From contig NZ_JAPFGP010000002.1 of assembly GCF_026241155.1 (NCBI RefSeq), positions 186,001 to 250,000 on the forward strand: DNA of 64,000 nt. The letters run 5' to 3'. Each line of letters starts with the position of its first letter. Position 1 is the first letter of the stretch. Position numbers and translations under genes: made by a program. Origin of the DNA: Paucibacter sp. PLA-PC-4 (GTDB lineage Bacteria > Pseudomonadota > Gammaproteobacteria > Burkholderiales > Burkholderiaceae_C). This document shows positions 11,256 to 20,037 of the stretch, piece after piece. Under the pieces are notes generated by a model. That model saw nothing but the letters and a program-made list of their open reading frames with translations. It was not told the origin of the DNA and made no database searches.

Positions 11256-11720
11256 ATGGACCGACGACTTGTGCTGACCGCCGGACTGGGCCTGACCCTG
11301 CCGGCCTGGGCCCACCATGGCTGGAGCAGCTTCGACCAGGAGCGCCCGCTCTATCTGGAGGGGCGGGCCAGCAAGGTGATGTGGCGCAACCCGCATGGCG
11401 AGCTGGAGCTGGAGTTGCCCGAGAAACCCGTGTTGCCGGCCGATCTGAAGCAGCGCGTGCTTCCCAAGCAGGGCGCGGCGGTGGACGGGCCAGCCCTGCT
11501 CGCCAAGGCTCAGCTGCCGACCCGGCGCGACCGAAAATGGCAGATCGAGCTGGCCCCGCTGACCCGGCTCGCGGCCTGGGGAGTCGAAGAGATCAAGCCC
11601 GGCGCGACTGTAGGTGTGCTGGGGTTCACCTTCAGCGGCGAGAAAGGCGAGCCCATACTTCGCGCCGAGTATCTGTTCCTCGGCGACAAGGTCTACGGGC
11701 TGCGGTCCTCGCCGGCCTGA
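11256..11720 (+). CDS. Exported DUF6152-like protein
   Basis: A 154-residue protein with a short signal peptide (MDRRLVLTAGLGLTLPAWA), then HHGWSSFDQERPLYLEG, a motif typical of the DUF6152 family, and a small beta-rich domain that ends EYLFLGDKVYGLRSSPA. The function is unknown. The conserved HH immediately after the cleavage site could bind metal, but that is only inference. A ribosome site (GAAGGAGACG) lies just before the ATG. The gene ends four bases before the convergent HDOD gene. Confidence 0.75.
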   Translation: MDRRLVLTAGLGLTLPAWAHHGWSSFDQERPLYLEGRASKVMWRNPHGELELELPEKPVLPADLKQRVLPKQGAAVDGPALLAKAQLPTRRDRKWQIELAPLTRLAAWGVEEIKPGATVGVLGFTFSGEKGEPILRAEYLFLGDKVYGLRSSPA

Positions 11721-11724
11721 GCCT

Positions 11725-12591
11725 TCAGGCCTCGTCCAGCAGCGGCCGCAGCAACTCGTCCCATTGCTCGACCTCGTCCAGGCCGATCTGCAGCCAGTCA
11801 AGCGCGGCGGCATGATTGACGGACCAGTCCAGGTCTTCTGGCAGGGCCTCGTGGCGGCGCATCAGGTGCTCGGCCACCAGGCCGGCCGCTACCAGTGTAT
11901 GGACGTCGGGGTCGATGCCGGCGTGGCCCAGTGAGTCGAAGTCATGATGCAGCCGGATCGCGGACATTAGCTCCGGCGCCATACCCCAGGCCCGTATCAC
12001 CAGCGCACCGACCACTGCATGGTCGGTCTTATGGTTGGCGTTCTCTGTGGCGATATAGGGGCGGTCGATGCGAGCGGCCGCCTCCACCATCGTCGAGCCG
12101 TAGCCGCGCACGCTTTGCAGCAATACCGGCATGCCGACATGACAGAACAGCCCATAGGTGTGCGCCAGATCGGGCGACAGGCCGGCGAGCTGGCGGGCGA
12201 TGAAGGCCATCGCGACCGCGCGCTTGCTGGAGCGCTCCCAGAAGCGCAGCAGATGCGGGCTGTTGACTGGGATGGTGTTGCGCAGCAGGAAGCCGGTCAT
12301 CACCGCCGCAGTCTCGTCTAGCCCGATGCGGTTCAGGGCCTGCCCCACAGTGGTACAGGGCAGACCGCCAGGCTCCTTGTGGACCAGGCTGTTGGCGCAC
12401 TTCAGCAGGGTGGCCGACATCGCGACATCACTGGCCGCGATCCTGGCCACCTCGTTGAGGTCGGGTTCGGCACAAGCCATCGCCGCCTGCAGCCGCTGAA
12501 GGAGCTCAGGACAGGGGGGGATCTGGATCTGGCGCAGGGGGCCATTGCGGCGGGCGCTGTCCAGCTCTTGACGTATCGATTGGGAATTCAT
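11725..12591 (-). CDS. HDOD-domain signalling protein
   Basis: The 288-residue product is dominated by an HDOD domain, an inactive relative of HD phosphohydrolases used in bacterial signalling. Diagnostic pieces are LLQRLQAAMACAEPDLNEVA, SATLLKCANSL and QALNRIGLDETAAVMTGF, followed by an HD-like core (LARTYG-type helix, FCHVGMPVLLQS, HAVVGALVIRAWGM). The start at 12591 (MNSQSIRQELDSARRNGPL) is typical for the family. The frame is open much further, but only through the promoter region and the opposite lapG gene. It is divergent from lapG-lapD, separated by 159 bases, which may hint at shared signalling. Confidence 0.85.
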   Translation of the reverse strand: MNSQSIRQELDSARRNGPLRQIQIPPCPELLQRLQAAMACAEPDLNEVARIAASDVAMSATLLKCANSLVHKEPGGLPCTTVGQALNRIGLDETAAVMTGFLLRNTIPVNSPHLLRFWERSSKRAVAMAFIARQLAGLSPDLAHTYGLFCHVGMPVLLQSVRGYGSTMVEAAARIDRPYIATENANHKTDHAVVGALVIRAWGMAPELMSAIRLHHDFDSLGHAGIDPDVHTLVAAGLVAEHLMRRHEALPEDLDWSVNHAAALDWLQIGLDEVEQWDELLRPLLDEA

Positions 12592-12750
12592 AAGCGCAAG
12601 ACACGCATCAAGCGGGTCTGCCGAGGATTGTTGCCGCTGATTATCCGGGCTGCACAGCCGCAGATGGCTGCGCAGGCGAAGGCGCACGGTAAAGTGCAAC
12701 GAAGTATGGCCCAGGCCAAAGCAAAGAACCTCCACCGTCGGCGCGCTCCC

Positions 12751-13410
12751 ATGCAGGAATACCGCTTGGCGGTGTTTGCAGGGACGCTGCTGGCCGCCGG
12801 TCTTGCGCTGATTCCGGTGCCCGGGCTGCAGGCCTGGGAGGCCGAGCGTGTGCTGGCCAGCGCGGCGCGCCTCGGCCCGCGCACGCTGGCGGCCGCCCGC
12901 GATCTGCAGCGGTTGATCGAGCGCAGCAGCACCCTGGACGAGGGCCTGCGGCTCGAGCCCATCAACGACTTTTTCAACCAGCGCATCGCCTTTCGCGAGG
13001 ACCGGGATATCTGGGCCAAGCCCGATTACTGGGCCAGCCCGCTCGAGACTTTGGACCGGGGTCAGGGTGACTGCGAAGACTATGCGATCGCCAAGTATTT
13101 CAGTTTGCTGGCTGCCGGCGTCCCGGAGGCGCGATTGCGCCTGGTCTACGTGCGGGCGATGCTGGACGGCCGACCGCAAGCCCATATGGTGCTGGCCTAC
13201 TATGTGCAGCCCGAGGCCGAGCCACTGATTTTGGACAATCTGCAGACCGAGGTACGACCGGCCTCTAAGCGCGCCGATCTGGCGCCGGTGTTCAGCTTCA
13301 ACAGCGAAGGTTTGTGGCAGGGGGTGGGCAGCGCCAGCTCGGGCAATGCCGTCGTGCGCTTGTCGATCTGGAGGGACGCCTTGGCGAAGATCCGGGCGGA
13401 GGGGTTCTAA
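12751..13410 (+). CDS. lapG: LapG-type periplasmic cysteine protease
   Basis: Bacterial transglutaminase-like cysteine protease of 219 residues. In Pseudomonas, LapG cuts the large adhesin LapA from the cell surface unless held by LapD. The Cys-His-Asp triad is visible in QGDCEDYAIAKYF, QAHMVLAYY and LILDNLQTEV. The start at 12751 gives a clean signal peptide (MQEYRLAVFAGTLLAAGLAL, then IPVPGLQA). The gene is followed within about 25 bases by lapD, the standard arrangement. No LapA adhesin or type I secretion genes are in the window. Confidence 0.93.
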   Translation: MQEYRLAVFAGTLLAAGLALIPVPGLQAWEAERVLASAARLGPRTLAAARDLQRLIERSSTLDEGLRLEPINDFFNQRIAFREDRDIWAKPDYWASPLETLDRGQGDCEDYAIAKYFSLLAAGVPEARLRLVYVRAMLDGRPQAHMVLAYYVQPEAEPLILDNLQTEVRPASKRADLAPVFSFNSEGLWQGVGSASSGNAVVRLSIWRDALAKIRAEGF

Positions 13411-13435
13411 TGATGCAAACAAAATGGATGCGGCC

Positions 13436-15346
13436 ATGTCGCTGATTCGTCAAGTCTGGTTCCTGGTCCTGGGCGTGGTGCTGGCGTCGGTGCTGGGCAG
13501 CATGGCGGTGTCCGCCATGGGCATGCGGGCCATGCTGCAAACCCAGCTGCAGCTGAAAAACAGCGACAACGCAGCCGCACTGGCGCTGGCCTTGTCGCAG
13601 CAAGGGGGGGATGCCCAACTGATGTCGCTGCTGGTCTCGGCCCAGTTTGACACCGGGCACTACCAGAGCCTTCGCTGGCTGGCTGCAGACGGCAGCGTTG
13701 TCTTCGAGCGCACGGCGCCCGGCCGCAGCAGCAAGGCGCCGGCATGGTTCGTTGCACTGACGCCAATCGACACGCAATCCGGCGTGGCCAAGGTCTCGAA
13801 TGGCTGGAACGCGGTGGGCTCGGTGGAGGTGCGCAGCCAGTCGGCCTATGCCCATGACGAGTTGTGGCGCGCCAGCCTGCGCATGGCGGGTCTGATGGCC
13901 GGTGTCGGTCTTCTTTCCGGCTTGGCCGCATTCTGGGTACTGGGTCGTATCCGTCGGCCGCTGGACAACGCCGTGACCCAGGCCGAGGCCCTGGTGGCTG
14001 GCCAGTACACCCAGGTCGATGAGCCCCGCGAGCCCGAGCTGAGGCGCCTGAGTCGGGCGATGAACACCATGGTGGAGCGAGTCCGGCAGATGTTCGATGC
14101 CCAGTCCAGCCAGCTCGAGGTCTTGCGTGTGCAAGCCCATTGCGACGCGCTGACCGGCATGAGCACGCGCACCCACTTCCTGGCCGAGCTGGACTCGGCG
14201 CTGACCCGTGATGAGGGCCCGGCGAGGGCCGGCTTGGTGCTGCTGCGGCTGCGCGATCTGGCCGGGTTGAACCAGCGTCTGGGCCGGGCGGCTGTGGATC
14301 AACTGCTGGTGGCGATGGCGCATGCCGTGCAGGTCTACCCGGAGCGTGTCAAGGGCTGCCTCGCCGGGCGGCTGAACGGGGCCGATTTCGCGCTCTGGCT
14401 GCCGGCGCCCGATGTCGTTGGCGACACCGCCAACGCGCTGGCCGATGCCTTGCAGGCCAGCCTGCCGGCCTTTGGAGCCGGCGTGCAGGTGGCTTTGGGC
14501 GCCGTCGAGCTGGCGCGGGAGCGCCCATCCAGCGACTGGTTCGGCGCTGCTGACGCGGCGCTGGCGCGGGCCGAGGGCCGACCGGGCTTTGTCGTCGAGG
14601 TGCTGGCGCCGTCGGCCGAGGCGCAGATCCAGGGCGAGCGCGCCTGGCGTGCGCAGATCTCGGAGGCCTTGCGCGAGCGCCGCAGCCGCCTTGCCGAGTA
14701 TCCGGTGCTGGACAAGCAGGGTCAGGTCTTGCATCTGGAATGCCCTCTGCAGCTGCGCCTGGTGGCCGACGGTCCGTTCGAGAGCGCGGCGCGCTGGCTG
14801 CCGCTAGCGGTGCGCAGCCGGCTGACGGCCGAGATCGATCTGCAGGCGGTGGCACTGGCGCTGGAGGCCATCGTGCTGGATGGCCGGGCGCGCTGCGTCA
14901 ATGTGGCGCCCAACTCGCTGCTGGACGGCGGTTTCGTCGCGCGCCTGCGCGAGCAGGTGTTCCAGTCGCCGCAGGCGGCCCGCAAGCTCGGGCTGGAGCT
15001 GGCCGAGGGCGCGGCGATCCAGCATTTCGAGCTCTTGCAGGAGATGGGCCGCCAGTTGCGCCCGCTGGGCGTCAAGCTGGGGCTGGAGCATGCCGGCGCC
15101 GGGTTGGCCCAGGTGGACCGGCTCTATCAGGCCGGGCTCGACTATGTGAAGCTGGACGCCGCCGTGGTCGCGGGCGTATCCGGTGACGCCGCCCGCGCCG
15201 CCTTTGTGCGCGGTATGGTCATCATGCTGCGCAGCCTGGCGCTGAAGGTCTATGCCGAGGGGGTGGTCGACGGCATGGATGTGCAGGCGCTTTGGGACTG
15301 CGAGCTCGACGGCGTGACCGGGCCCTGGGCGACGTCGCAGGCTTGA
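13436..15346 (+). CDS. lapD: LapD-type c-di-GMP receptor with degenerate GGDEF and EAL domains
   Basis: Membrane receptor of 636 residues. It has a first membrane helix (SLIRQVWFLVLGVVLASVLG), a periplasmic output domain of about 110 residues, a second helix (about 147-168), HAMP, then GGDEF and EAL folds. The GGDEF signature is replaced by RLNGADFAL and the EAL signature is missing (HLECPLQLR in its place), so it should bind rather than make or cleave c-di-GMP. By the Pseudomonas model, c-di-GMP-bound LapD sequesters LapG and keeps the adhesin in place. Starts at 13424 and 13436 are both in frame; 13436 gives the MSLIRQ N-terminus usual for LapD. Confidence 0.92.
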   Translation: MSLIRQVWFLVLGVVLASVLGSMAVSAMGMRAMLQTQLQLKNSDNAAALALALSQQGGDAQLMSLLVSAQFDTGHYQSLRWLAADGSVVFERTAPGRSSKAPAWFVALTPIDTQSGVAKVSNGWNAVGSVEVRSQSAYAHDELWRASLRMAGLMAGVGLLSGLAAFWVLGRIRRPLDNAVTQAEALVAGQYTQVDEPREPELRRLSRAMNTMVERVRQMFDAQSSQLEVLRVQAHCDALTGMSTRTHFLAELDSALTRDEGPARAGLVLLRLRDLAGLNQRLGRAAVDQLLVAMAHAVQVYPERVKGCLAGRLNGADFALWLPAPDVVGDTANALADALQASLPAFGAGVQVALGAVELARERPSSDWFGAADAALARAEGRPGFVVEVLAPSAEAQIQGERAWRAQISEALRERRSRLAEYPVLDKQGQVLHLECPLQLRLVADGPFESAARWLPLAVRSRLTAEIDLQAVALALEAIVLDGRARCVNVAPNSLLDGGFVARLREQVFQSPQAARKLGLELAEGAAIQHFELLQEMGRQLRPLGVKLGLEHAGAGLAQVDRLYQAGLDYVKLDAAVVAGVSGDAARAAFVRGMVIMLRSLALKVYAEGVVDGMDVQALWDCELDGVTGPWATSQA

Positions 15347-15362
15347 GCCGGTTTTGCTAGAC

Positions 15363-15388
15363 TGATGCGTCGCAACTGCAACGCGTCA
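15363..15388. promoter_or_regulatory. Inverted repeat at the start of the toxin-antitoxin pair
   Basis: TGATGCGT, ten bases, ACGCGTCA (7 of 8 positions symmetric) ends exactly at the antitoxin ATG. An extended -10-like TGCTAGACT overlaps it. This placement fits autoregulation by the antitoxin or the complex, as is usual for type II modules; this is inference. Confidence 0.5.
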
Positions 15389-15663
15389 TGATGAAAACCG
15401 CAACATTTCCCTCCTTACGCGTCGAGCCCGAACTGCGCGACGCCGCCGAGAGCGTGCTACGGGAGGGCGAGACGCTCACCGCTTTGATCGAGACCTCGGT
15501 GCGTGAGGCTATCCACCGCCGTCGCGCGCAGGACGAGTTCATCGCACGAGGCCTGCGGTCCAGCGAGGAGACCAGGCGCAGCGGTGAGTACCACTCGGCC
15601 GACTCGGTCATCGCCGAACTGCAGGACATGCTCGATGAGCGGCGCAAGAAGGTAATTGGCTGA
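15388..15663 (+). CDS. Antitoxin of a ParD/YlcI-YnfO-like type
   Basis: A 91-residue protein whose N-terminal half resembles ribbon-helix-helix DNA-binding antitoxins (TFPSLRVEPELRDAAESVL, then LIETSVREAIHRRR), followed by an acidic, probably toxin-binding, C-terminal half. It should neutralise the ParE-like toxin encoded next and repress the pair through the inverted repeat at 15363-15388. Its TGA overlaps the toxin ATG (TGATG at 15661-15665), ensuring coupled translation. Two ATGs in tandem (15388 and 15391) are possible starts. Confidence 0.82.
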   Translation: MMKTATFPSLRVEPELRDAAESVLREGETLTALIETSVREAIHRRRAQDEFIARGLRSSEETRRSGEYHSADSVIAELQDMLDERRKKVIG

Positions 15664-15980
15664 TGGCGGGATTCGAGGTCCGCTTCACGGCGGCGGCCCG
15701 AGCGGATCTGCAGCGCCTGTATGCCATTTGGCTTGACCGTGCGCAGGCGCTTGAAGACCTCGACGCTGCCCAGCGTGTGATCGACGCGATTGCCGCCGCA
15801 GCCCAGGCCCAGCTCGGCCGTGCGCCCTTCATCTACCGCAAGGCCGATCAGAGCCCCTTTCTGCGCGAGTTGATCGTTCCCCTGCACAGCGCCGGCTATG
15901 TCTTGCTGTACGAAATCGACGCTCAGAGCCGCGTCAATATTCTGGCTGTGCGGCATCAGCGCGAAGACGACTACTACTGA
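15663..15980 (+). CDS. RelE/ParE-superfamily toxin
   Basis: A 105-residue toxin of the RelE/ParE fold: FEVRFTAAARADLQRLYAIW at the start, a central FIYRKADQSPFLRELIVPLHSAGYVLLYEID and the C-terminal VNILAVRHQREDDYY. The central RELIVP-AGYVLLYEI pattern is the hallmark of the ParE group, which targets DNA gyrase; whether this one does is not shown. It is translationally coupled to the upstream antitoxin. The pair lies between lapD and the convergent NUDIX gene, with no other mobile genes, so it looks like a solitary chromosomal module. Confidence 0.88.
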   Translation: MAGFEVRFTAAARADLQRLYAIWLDRAQALEDLDAAQRVIDAIAAAAQAQLGRAPFIYRKADQSPFLRELIVPLHSAGYVLLYEIDAQSRVNILAVRHQREDDYY

Positions 15981-15982
15981 TC

Positions 15983-16543
15983 TCAGCCGATATCGGCGCT
16001 GTGCAGCGCAAAGGGCCGGCCCAGCCGGCGATCTTCGAAGAAGCGCCGCAGCGTTTCGCGCACCGTGCGAAAGGCCAGCGCGTCCCAGGGCACCTCATGC
16101 TCGTGAAACAGCCGGGCCTCCAGCGTCTCGGGGCCGGGATTGAATTCGGGCGAGAGCAGGCGGGCGCGGTAGTAGAGATGGATCTGGCCGACCGAGACCA
16201 CATTCATCAGGCTGTACAGCGGCTGCAACTCGATCTGCGCGCCGGCTTCCTCGTCGGTCTCGCGCAAGGCGCCCTCGGCTGCTGTCTCGCCGAGCTCCAG
16301 AAAGCCGGCCGGCAGGGTCCACAGACCGTAGCGCGGTTCGATCGCGCGCTTGCACAGCAGCACCTGCGCGTCTGGCCCCTCGCCCCAGATGGGCAGGGTG
16401 CCCACCACATTGATTGGGTTCTCGTAGTGCACGGTGGCGCAGGCCGTGCAGGTGGCGCGTTCGCGGTTATCGTCAGCGGGTACGAGGTACTGGACCGCCT
16501 GGCCGCAGTTGGGGCAATGTTTGAAGCGTCGAGCAAGCCACAT
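15983..16543 (-). CDS. NUDIX hydrolase with zinc ribbon
   Basis: A 186-residue protein with an N-terminal zinc ribbon (CPNCG ... CTAC) and a complete Nudix box GFLELGETAAEGALRETDEEAGA at about residues 76-98, matching GX5EX7REUXEEXGU. It should hydrolyse a nucleoside diphosphate derivative. The zinc ribbon and size recall NudC-like or ADP-ribose type enzymes, but the NudC SQPWPF signature is not visible. The start at 16543 (MWLARRFKHCPNCG) leaves only 39 bases before the divergent maiA gene. The frame continues upstream across maiA without support. Confidence 0.88.
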   Translation of the reverse strand: MWLARRFKHCPNCGQAVQYLVPADDNRERATCTACATVHYENPINVVGTLPIWGEGPDAQVLLCKRAIEPRYGLWTLPAGFLELGETAAEGALRETDEEAGAQIELQPLYSLMNVVSVGQIHLYYRARLLSPEFNPGPETLEARLFHEHEVPWDALAFRTVRETLRRFFEDRRLGRPFALHSADIG

Positions 16544-16582
16544 GCGCTTCAGTGTAGCCGGGTGCAATGGCATCATCTGCCC

Positions 16583-17218
16583 ATGGAACTCTTCAACTAC
16601 TTTCGCTCTTCGGCCTCCTGGCGGGTGCGCATCGCACTGGCGCTCAAAGGCCTGGACTATGACTACCGTGCGATACATCTGGTCAAGAACGAGCAGCAAC
16701 AGGAACCCTATGCCAGCGCTTCGGTGTCCGGCCTGGTGCCGCTGCTCAAGGATGGCGACGCGCTGCTGAGCCAGTCGCTGGCCATCATCGAGTACCTGGA
16801 CGAGACTCACCCCGAGCCGCCGCTGCTGCCGCCCGACGCCATTGGGCGTGCGCGGGTGCGGGCACTGGCCCAGGACATCGCCAGCGAAATCCATCCGCTG
16901 AACAATCTGCGCGTGCTGCGTTACCTGGTCAAGGAGATGGGCCTGGACGAGGACCAGAAGAGCCGCTGGATACGCCACTGGATCGAGGGCGGGCTTGCGG
17001 TGGTCGAGCGGCGCTTACAACAAGGCGCCGGACAGTTCTGCCATGGCGACACAGCGGGCTTGGCCGACTGCGTGCTGGTGCCTCAGATATTCAACGCCCA
17101 GCGCTTCGACTGCAGACTTGACCATGTACCCGAGGTGATGCGCATCCACGCCAACTGCATGGCGCATGAGGCTTTTGCCAAGACCCAGCCCTCGGCCTGC
17201 CCGGACGCCCAGGCATGA
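16583..17218 (+). CDS. maiA: Maleylacetoacetate isomerase (zeta-class glutathione transferase)
   Basis: Glutathione-dependent isomerase of 211 residues for the last steps of tyrosine/homogentisate breakdown. The zeta-class active-site motif SSASWRVRIAL follows MELFNYFR. The glutathione-binding segment VPLLKDGDALLSQSLAIIEYLDE and the C-terminal helical domain (QDIASEIHPLNNLRVL) are all present. Homogentisate dioxygenase and fumarylacetoacetase are not in the window, so the exact substrate is inferred from the family. Its stop overlaps the pgeF start (ATGA at 17215). Confidence 0.9.
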   Translation: MELFNYFRSSASWRVRIALALKGLDYDYRAIHLVKNEQQQEPYASASVSGLVPLLKDGDALLSQSLAIIEYLDETHPEPPLLPPDAIGRARVRALAQDIASEIHPLNNLRVLRYLVKEMGLDEDQKSRWIRHWIEGGLAVVERRLQQGAGQFCHGDTAGLADCVLVPQIFNAQRFDCRLDHVPEVMRIHANCMAHEAFAKTQPSACPDAQA

Positions 17219-17985
17219 CGATTCACGAGGACTGGCTGCGGCCCGACTGGGGCCCGGATCATGTGCGGGCTTTCATGACCACGCGTGCCGGCGGTGTTAG
17301 CCAGGGCGCTTGCGCGAGCATGAATGTGGGGCTGTCGGTCGGTGACGACCCGGTGGCGGTGGCGCACAACAAGGTCCTGATCGAGCAGGCGCTGGGGGCA
17401 CCGGCACGTTTCGTCTGGCAGGTGCATGGCGCTGCGGTGCTGCGCCTGCGGCCCGAACATGGGCTGCCGGGCGCAGAGCGGGTGCAGGCCGATGCCATCG
17501 TCAGCACGATGCCGGGGCTGGGTCTAGCGATCCAAGCGGCCGACTGCCTGCCGGTGCTGTTCGCGGCGCCCGGTGGCGTCGGCGGTGCCCATGCCGGTTG
17601 GCGCGGGCTCTCGGCCGGCGTGCTGGAGAACACCGTTGCCGCGCTCTGCGAGGAGGCCAGCTGCGCGCCGCAGGATATCCATGCCTGGATGGGAGCTTGC
17701 ATCGGCCCGACGGCCTTCGAGGTTGGCGAGGACGTGTTGCAGGCCTTTGGCGCGACGCCTTCAGACGTCGATCCTGCGCTGTTCCGCTACCAGGCCAATG
17801 AGCATGGGCACGCGCGCTGGCGCGCCGATCTGGTGGCGCTGGCGCGGCGGCGGCTGCAGGCGGCCGGCCTGGTGAACATCAGCGGGGGCCATTGGTGCAC
17901 CCATGGCGATGCCTCACGGTTTTTCTCCTTCCGCCGCAGTCGGCTCGACGGTCGCATGGCCGCCGTGATCCGGCTGCTTGGCTGA
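17215..17985 (+). CDS. pgeF: Peptidoglycan editing factor PgeF (YfiH, laccase-domain)
   Basis: A 256-residue multicopper-polyphenol-oxidase-fold protein. In E. coli PgeF removes wrongly incorporated L-Ser from UDP-MurNAc peptides. Key parts: QVHGAAV, DAIVSTMPGLGLAIQAADCLPVL (Cys and His metal ligands), GGAHAGWRGL, GACIGPTAFEVG and the C-terminal CTHGDASRFFSFRR. It follows maiA with a four-base overlap. Its last 72 bases overlap, on the opposite strand, the 3' end of the small membrane protein gene 17914-18186. Confidence 0.93.
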   Translation: MTIHEDWLRPDWGPDHVRAFMTTRAGGVSQGACASMNVGLSVGDDPVAVAHNKVLIEQALGAPARFVWQVHGAAVLRLRPEHGLPGAERVQADAIVSTMPGLGLAIQAADCLPVLFAAPGGVGGAHAGWRGLSAGVLENTVAALCEEASCAPQDIHAWMGACIGPTAFEVGEDVLQAFGATPSDVDPALFRYQANEHGHARWRADLVALARRRLQAAGLVNISGGHWCTHGDASRFFSFRRSRLDGRMAAVIRLLG

Positions 17986-18186
17986 GCTTGGCTCGTCGGC
18001 CTCGGCCCGGCGGCGCGCCGCGCGCCGTGCCGGCGTGCCCAGCAGGTACATCACGATGCTGATTGGCAGCGCGCCATACAGCACAAAGGTGACGATGGCG
18101 CCCAGCACGGTGCCCTGGGTGCTGGTGGCTTCGGCCAGAGCCATCATCAACGCAACATAAAGCCAGGCGATTGCAACCAGATACAT
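17914..18186 (-). CDS. Small two-helix membrane protein
   Basis: A 90-residue protein with two predicted membrane helices (LVAIAWLYVALMMALAEA and AIVTFVLYGALPISIVMYLL), then a basic RRAARRRAEADE tail and a Pro/His/Gly-rich C-terminus. The function is unknown; small proteins of this shape occur in other Burkholderiales. It runs opposite to pgeF and overlaps its coding end by 72 bases, and it diverges from phaC across 113 bases. The protein-like hydrophobic pattern and full fit between these neighbours argue that it is real. Confidence 0.72.
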   Translation of the reverse strand: MYLVAIAWLYVALMMALAEATSTQGTVLGAIVTFVLYGALPISIVMYLLGTPARRAARRRAEADEPSSAKQPDHGGHATVEPTAAEGEKP

Positions 18187-18241
18187 GGCAAGTCATCAGA
18201 AGGTAAGTTGAGAAGGGTACAACATGGGTAAGCCCGGCTGT

Positions 18242-18256
18242 GGCAAGCTTCTTGCC
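18242..18256. promoter_or_regulatory. Perfect inverted repeat upstream of phaC
   Basis: GGCAAG-CTT-CTTGCC lies 44 bases before the phaC start, in the region shared with the divergent small membrane protein. It could be a repressor site or leader hairpin; I cannot match it to a known PHA regulator. Confidence 0.35.
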
Positions 18257-18299
18257 TGAGTCGAGACGAACAGGGCCACTGCGGCCCCAGAGGAGACAC

Positions 18300-19997
18300 A
18301 TGAAGCGCAAGCCCAGCCCTGCCGAGGCCCCAGGCCCGGATGTCAATGCCTTCGCCCCCGCCGATATGGCGGCCGGCCTCGGCGATATGTGGAAGACGGT
18401 GGCGGGTCTGCAGATTCCGATGGAGGCCCTCAGCGGTCTGCAGGCCGATTATCTGAAGCAGGCCACCGAGCTCTGGAACGCCTCGCTGCATGGCGCCAAG
18501 CTGCCCGCGCCGGCGGACCGACGCTTCGCCGGCGAGGCCTGGAGCGCCAACCCGGCCGGCAGCTTTGTGGCCCAGCTCTATCTGCTCAACGCCCGCACCT
18601 TGCAACAGATGGCCGACAAGGTCGAGGGCGACGAGAAGACCAAGGCGCGCATTCGTTTCGCCGTCCAGCAATGGGTGGACGCTGCCTCGCCCAGCAACTA
18701 TCTGGCGCTCAACCCCGAGGCGCTACGCCTGGCGCTGGACAGCAAGGGTGAGAGCATCGCCAAGGGCATGCAGCAGCTGTGGGGGGATGTGCAGCGCGGC
18801 CATCTGTCGCAGACCGACGAGAGCGCCTTCGAGGTGGGCCGCAATGTGGCCACCAGCGAGGGCAGCGTGGTGTTCGAGAACGAGTTCTTCCAGTTGCTTG
18901 AATACAAGCCGCTGACGGCCCAGGTGTTCGAACGCCCACTCTTGATGGTGCCGCCTTGCATCAACAAGTACTACATCCTCGATTTGCAGCCTGAGAATTC
19001 GCTGATCCGCTATGGGGTGGAGCAGGGCCATCGGGTCTTCGTGGTCAGCTGGCGCAACCCGGACGAGAGTTGCAAGAGCTGGACTTGGGACGACTATATC
19101 GAGCAGGCCGCGATCAAGGCGATTTCGGTGGTGCAGGAGATCAGCGGCGCCCAGACCATCGATACGCTGGGCTTCTGTGTCGGCGGCACGATTTTGTCCA
19201 CCGCACTGGCGGTGCTTGCCGCGCGCGGTGAGCAGCCGGCCGCCAGCGTGACGCTGCTGACCACCTTGATCGACTTTTCCAGCAACGGCATTCTCGATCT
19301 TTTTGTCGACGAGGGCTCGGTGCAACTGCGCGAGATGACCATAGGCCCGGCCTCGCCCAAGGGGCCGGGCCTGCTCAAGGGCCAGGAGCTGGCCACCACC
19401 TTCAGCTTTCTGCGCCCCAACGACCTGGTCTGGAACTATGTGGTGGGCAACTACCTGAAGGGCGAGGCGCCGCCGCCGTTTGATCTGCTGTACTGGAACG
19501 GCGACTCGACCAATCTGCCCGGCCCGATGTATTGCTGGTATCTGCGCCACACCTATCTACAAAACGAGCTGCGGATCCCGGGCCGGCTGACCGTCTGCGG
19601 CGAAAAGCTGGACCTGGGCCTGATCCAGGCGCCGGTCTATATCTACGGCTCGCGCGATGACCATATCGTGCCCTGGGACAGCGCCTACCGCAGCACCCAG
19701 GTGCTTAAGGGCAAAAAGCGCTTTGTGTTGGGCGCCTCCGGCCATATCGCCGGCGTGATCAACCCGCCGGCCAAGAAAAAGCGCAGCCACTGGATAGGCA
19801 AGACAGCGGCCCTGCCCGCCACTGCCGAGCAGTGGATGGAGACGGCGGTCGAGCATGCCGGCAGCTGGTGGCCCGATTGGGCGGCCTGGCTGGCCGGCCA
19901 TGCCGGCGCCAAGAAGGCCGCGCCCAAAACCCCCGGCGGCAAGGGCTACAGGGCCATCGAGCCCGCGCCCGGCCGCTACGTCAAACAAAAAGCCTGA
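18300..19997 (+). CDS. phaC: Class I poly(3-hydroxyalkanoate) synthase
   Basis: Polymerises 3-hydroxybutyryl-CoA into polyester at granule surfaces. The 565 residues include the N-terminal PhaC domain and an alpha/beta-hydrolase core. The lipase-like box is GFCVGGT with catalytic Cys293; Asp454 (SRDDHIVPW) and His482 ([13 protein letters not shown]) complete the triad. AGGAG precedes the ATG at 18300. The C-terminal tail is Lys/Pro-rich. phaA follows 40 bases later and phaB after that, the C-A-B order common in Burkholderiales. No phasin, depolymerase or phaR gene is in the window. Confidence 0.96.
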   Translation: MKRKPSPAEAPGPDVNAFAPADMAAGLGDMWKTVAGLQIPMEALSGLQADYLKQATELWNASLHGAKLPAPADRRFAGEAWSANPAGSFVAQLYLLNARTLQQMADKVEGDEKTKARIRFAVQQWVDAASPSNYLALNPEALRLALDSKGESIAKGMQQLWGDVQRGHLSQTDESAFEVGRNVATSEGSVVFENEFFQLLEYKPLTAQVFERPLLMVPPCINKYYILDLQPENSLIRYGVEQGHRVFVVSWRNPDESCKSWTWDDYIEQAAIKAISVVQEISGAQTIDTLGFCVGGTILSTALAVLAARGEQPAASVTLLTTLIDFSSNGILDLFVDEGSVQLREMTIGPASPKGPGLLKGQELATTFSFLRPNDLVWNYVVGNYLKGEAPPPFDLLYWNGDSTNLPGPMYCWYLRHTYLQNELRIPGRLTVCGEKLDLGLIQAPVYIYGSRDDHIVPWDSAYRSTQVLKGKKRFVLGASGHIAGVINPPAKKKRSHWIGKTAALPATAEQWMETAVEHAGSWWPDWAAWLAGHAGAKKAAPKTPGGKGYRAIEPAPGRYVKQKA

Positions 19998-20037
19998 TCG
20001 AAAACAGGCCTCATCCCCACTTTCACCGGAGAAGACA

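Noticed and set aside
11725-13437. Extended 570-codon frame for the HDOD gene
   Set aside because: The extra N-terminal part runs through the intergenic region and antisense to lapG; the family N-terminus begins at 12591.
13436-15346. LapD as an active diguanylate cyclase or phosphodiesterase
   Set aside because: Both GGDEF and EAL signatures are degenerate, and the gene is directly next to lapG.
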